In this document: one piece after another, positions 61,897 through 64,000 of the stretch
Position numbering within the stretch: the first letter of the stretch is position 1
Layout: every line of letters starts with the position of its first letter
NCBI GenBank assembly: GCA_000802095.1
Contig: JUEB01000026.1
Span: 372,001 to 436,000 of the forward strand
Reading direction: 5' to 3'
DNA: 64,000 nucleotides
Source: Peptococcaceae bacterium BICA1-7
Lineage (GTDB): Bacteria; Bacillota; Desulfotomaculia; Desulfotomaculales; Desulfocucumaceae
Made by a program: the position numbers and the translations under genes
The notes under the pieces: model-generated
Databases searched by the model: none
Told to the model about the DNA's origin: nothing
The model's input: only the letters and a program-made list of their open reading frames with translations

Positions 61897-63546
61897 TTAC
61901 CTGAGGAGCTGCAGAACTCCCTGGGGCTGCTGGTTGGCCTGGGCCAGCATGGCCTGAGCGGCCTGCTGCAGAATGCTGTTCTTGGTGAACTCCATCATTT
62001 CCTTGGCCATGTCCACGTCGCGGATCCTGGACTCGGAAGCGGTGAGGTTCTCGGCAGAGGTGTCCAGGTTGGCTATGGTGTGCTCCAGCCTGTTCTGCAC
62101 GGCACCCAGCTTGGAGCGCTCGGCGGAAACTGTCTGCAGTGCATTATCAATGGCTGTAATCGCCGCTGCGGCATTTTCCTGACTGGTAACATCAAGGGCG
62201 TATTCAGCGCCTACATTGTCGGTGCCATTAGTTACGGCCATGGTAATTGCAAAGCCTTCCTCCTCGTCAATGTCGGTGGAAAGTCCCAAAGCCTTGGTGT
62301 TCATCTCAGATATGCTGAGTCCCATGGTTTGGTTTTCATTGGCACCCACCTGGAAGGTCATGCCGTTGTTGACGGCTTTATCCTGGTATGAAATGTCAAA
62401 GTCCAAAGCTATGGTTGAAGTGTCCAGCACGGCAGATGTATCCCAAACTTGTACCTCGAAGCTGATGCCATGGTTGTTGTATTTTACTGAGCCGGTAAGA
62501 GCTCCAGCACTGTAGTTTATTGTGTCGGACACTATATTATTGCCATCTTTGTCCAGCAAATTAACCCTTACCACACCGTTTTCTATGTCCAGCACCGCCG
62601 ACATCCTGGCTATTTCAAACTCAATATTGCCCAGTATATTGACACCGGTAATCTTTGAGTTGGTCAGCCCGGAAACCCGAATGCTGTTGTTTACAGCGAA
62701 TGATGTTGTAGCGTCAAATGCGGTAGTACCTTGATGATTGAAAGCCGCAGCCAGTTCAAGAGTAATATTCTTTCCTGCCACTGCATCTTCCCACTGCTTC
62801 TGGGTAAAGGTAAAGGACACGCCGTGGTCGTTATAGGTAAACTCACCGTTAGTAAATGATACTGTCACTTTATCATCTATCTGAACAGACGATATTTCCG
62901 GTGCGCCTCCGGTAAACAATGCGTCAATCTTTACACTTAACTCACCGGCAGTGTTCTTGGTGATAGTAATGCTGCCCGTGGTAACGTTTGACCAGTCAGC
63001 GTCGGAAGCTGCTGCGAGGGTTATACCTTCAGTTGAGAGAGCAAGGGCATTCAGATCAACAGTCATGCCCAGTCCGGTGGGGTCATATCCCCTTACGTCC
63101 GCCTTGATGGCCTTTACGGTGTCTGCCTTGTCGCCGTTCAGAAGCTTCATGGTGTTGAACTCGGTGGTGTTGGCGATCCTGTTAATTTCCGAGGTCAGCT
63201 GGGTGATTTCCTTCTGAATTTCCTGGCGGTCCGAGGTGACGTTGGTGTCCGAGGCTGCCTGTACGGCCAGCTCGCGCATCCTCTGCAGTATGGAGTGGGT
63301 CTCGTTCAGCGCGCCCTCAGCGGTCTGTATCAGCGAAATTGAGTCCTGGGAGTTCTTGGAGGCCATGGACAGGCCCCTGATCTGGGCTCTCATTTTCTCA
63401 CTGATGGCCAGTCCGGCGGCGTCGTCACCGGCGCGGTTTACACGCAGACCTGATGACAGCTTCTCAATGGACTTCTGGGTTACCGAGTTATTGTTGAATA
63501 ACTGGCGGTAGGTGTTCAGGGCTGAGATGTTGTGATTAATCCTCAT
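61897..63546 (-). CDS. hag: Flagellin, with long variable domain
   Basis: 549 residues; Bacillus-type Hag has about 300, so a central variable domain of about 250 residues is inserted. D0/D1 N-terminus [20 protein letters not shown] and [21 protein letters not shown]-terminus [40 protein letters not shown] and [20 protein letters not shown]. The central part (about 150-430) is beta-rich with two similar words, [10 protein letters not shown] and [10 protein letters not shown], 110 residues apart, suggesting an internal duplication. Ser/Thr-rich surface, the likely site of glycosylation by Maf. ATG 63546 behind GGAGG. Controlled by a sigma-D-type promoter and probably by CsrA. Confidence 0.97.
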   Translation of the reverse strand: MRINHNISALNTYRQLFNNNSVTQKSIEKLSSGLRVNRAGDDAAGLAISEKMRAQIRGLSMASKNSQDSISLIQTAEGALNETHSILQRMRELAVQAASDTNVTSDRQEIQKEITQLTSEINRIANTTEFNTMKLLNGDKADTVKAIKADVRGYDPTGLGMTVDLNALALSTEGITLAAASDADWSNVTTGSITITKNTAGELSVKIDALFTGGAPEISSVQIDDKVTVSFTNGEFTYNDHGVSFTFTQKQWEDAVAGKNITLELAAAFNHQGTTAFDATTSFAVNNSIRVSGLTNSKITGVNILGNIEFEIARMSAVLDIENGVVRVNLLDKDGNNIVSDTINYSAGALTGSVKYNNHGISFEVQVWDTSAVLDTSTIALDFDISYQDKAVNNGMTFQVGANENQTMGLSISEMNTKALGLSTDIDEEEGFAITMAVTNGTDNVGAEYALDVTSQENAAAAITAIDNALQTVSAERSKLGAVQNRLEHTIANLDTSAENLTASESRIRDVDMAKEMMEFTKNSILQQAAQAMLAQANQQPQGVLQLLR

Positions 63547-63574
63547 TTTTCATTCCTCCATGAATTTTAATTAC

Positions 63575-63594
63575 ATACCGCATCCGTGCGGTAT
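63575..63594 (-). promoter_or_regulatory. CsrA-binding-type hairpin in the flagellin leader
   Basis: Minus strand ATACCGCACGGATGCGGTAT: a perfect 8-bp stem presenting CGGA in a tetraloop, with the core ACGGAUG close to the CsrA consensus. A second GGA is in the ribosome binding site (TGGAGGAATG, near 63551-63560). The pair of sites parallels the hag leader of B. subtilis, where CsrA blocks translation and FliW relieves it. csrA and fliW lie directly upstream. Confidence 0.8.
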
Positions 63595-63640
63595 AATCTT
63601 ACCGGTCGGCCGCCCGGCAAAAATATGGTTCTGATTATAA

Positions 63641-63667
63641 ATATCGACAATAATTCTTAAAGGTTGA
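63641..63667 (-). promoter_or_regulatory. Sigma-D promoter of flagellin
   Basis: Minus strand TCAA (63664-63667), 15-base spacer, GTCGATAT (63641-63648): 3 of 4 and 6 of 8 matches to TAAA-N15-GCCGATAA. The leader then runs about 85 bases to the ATG and contains the CsrA-type hairpin. Confidence 0.75.
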
Positions 63668-63686
63668 GGGCCAGGCAATAATTTTT

Positions 63687-63920
63687 TTATTTTTTACCCA
63701 ACATTTTTTTCGACAGCATTTCCTGTAATTCCTGCCTGGCGGATACTGCGGAAGCATTTTCCTCCATTATTGCCCTGTATATCTCTTCTCTGTATATCTC
63801 CATACTATGGGGTGCTTCTATCCCTATTCGGACCGTCTCACCTGATATATCGGCCACGGTTATCCTTATTTCTCCCCCAATTATTATGGTTTGCCCTTTT
63901 TTCCTTGCCAGCACCAGCAT
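63687..63920 (-). CDS. csrA: Carbon storage regulator CsrA
   Basis: 77 residues. MLVLARKKGQTIIIGGEIRI with the RNA-binding N-terminal strand, GETVRIGIEAPHSMEIYREE (conserved core), and a charged C-terminal tail. RNA-binding homodimer that represses flagellin translation in Firmicutes, antagonised by FliW. It starts one base after the fliW stop (TAA-T-ATG) and the sigma-D promoter of flagellin follows its stop. Confidence 0.97.
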   Translation of the reverse strand: MLVLARKKGQTIIIGGEIRITVADISGETVRIGIEAPHSMEIYREEIYRAIMEENASAVSARQELQEMLSKKMLGKK

Positions 63921-63921
63921 A

Positions 63922-64000
63922 TTAACGCCCCTTTTCTTCTTTTATTATAGCCAGGGGCATCCTTACCGAATATTTTTTTTCATTTAGCACAACCTGTTTT
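63922..64000 (-). CDS. fliW: FliW, C-terminal end only
   Basis: Only the last 25 codons are in the window, ending with TAA at 63922-63924. The translated end KQVVLNEKKYSVRMPLAII followed by KEEKGR fits the FliW C-terminus (conserved KQVVL...Y..R.PL). FliW binds flagellin and, when free, sequesters CsrA. Its place directly before csrA supports the call. Confidence 0.75.
   Translation of the reverse strand, partial: KQVVLNEKKYSVRMPLAIIKEEKGR

Noticed and set aside
61897-63546. Metalloprotease-type flagellin (flagellinolysin) because of the His-Gly words in the variable domain
   Set aside because: No HExxH motif is present; YNDHGVSF and YNNHGISF look like repeated structural strands.

Overview
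The window looks like a chromosomal segment of a motile, Gram-positive-type anaerobe of the Clostridia, most like the Desulfotomaculum/Pelotomaculum group. The signs are a Bacillus/Clostridium-style fla/che gene order with FliY, FlhF and FlhG, a pur operon of Firmicutes type, a FliW-CsrA-flagellin locus, many GTG/TTG starts behind strong AGGAGG-type ribosome binding sites, and short dispersed repeats between genes. The genus is an inference. No rRNA, tRNA, insertion sequence, CRISPR array or origin was seen.

Positions 1-4700: on the minus strand, the start of a histidinol dehydrogenase gene cut by the window edge, with its own sigma-A-type promoter, and upstream of it a TrpR-like regulator (YerC/HisR family). 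On the plus strand, a thiamine-diphosphate enzyme and a DUF421 membrane protein.

Positions 4700-17520 (minus strand): de novo purine synthesis in the order purE-purB-purC(divergent)-purF-purM-purN-purH-purD. It is preceded by an 818-base leader with a consensus promoter and a ykkC-family riboswitch, most likely the PRPP-sensing type. purS, purQ and purL are absent from the operon. guaA and hpt form a separate purine unit upstream. Two small genes on the plus strand (40 and 39 codons) sit between the units. Positions 17520-20730 hold a membrane-anchored extracytoplasmic protein, a MazG-like pyrophosphohydrolase and a DUF1015 protein, separated by dispersed repeats and terminators.

Positions 20730-47300 (minus strand): one very long flagellar/chemotaxis cluster, flgB-flgC-fliE-fliF-fliG-fliH-fliI-fliJ-fliK-flgD-(TIGR02530-like)-flgE-fliL-fliN-fliO-fliP-fliQ-fliR-flhB-flhA-flhF-flhG-pilZ-sigD-flgF-flgG-cheD-cheR-cheC-cheY-fliM-fliY. 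It encodes the basal body, export apparatus, hook, C-ring, sigma-28-type factor and part of the adaptation machinery. cheA, cheW and cheB are not here.

Positions 47600-64000 (minus strand): late flagellar genes and flagellin glycosylation. fliW (partial)-csrA lie upstream of a sigma-D-type promoter, a CsrA-binding-type hairpin and flagellin. Then come a small unknown gene, a Maf flagellin glycosyltransferase, and a pseudaminic-acid-type pathway (methylase, SpsF-type cytidylyltransferase, PseG, PseI, PseB, PseC), followed by fliD-fliS-fliT-flaG. Inside the sugar cluster an AT-rich block (about 53.8-57.1 kb) carries two methyltransferases, an ATP-grasp ligase and a HAD phosphatase, while the expected acetyltransferase PseH is missing. 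This suggests a modified nonulosonic acid on the flagellin and is the most interesting candidate for undescribed chemistry in the window.
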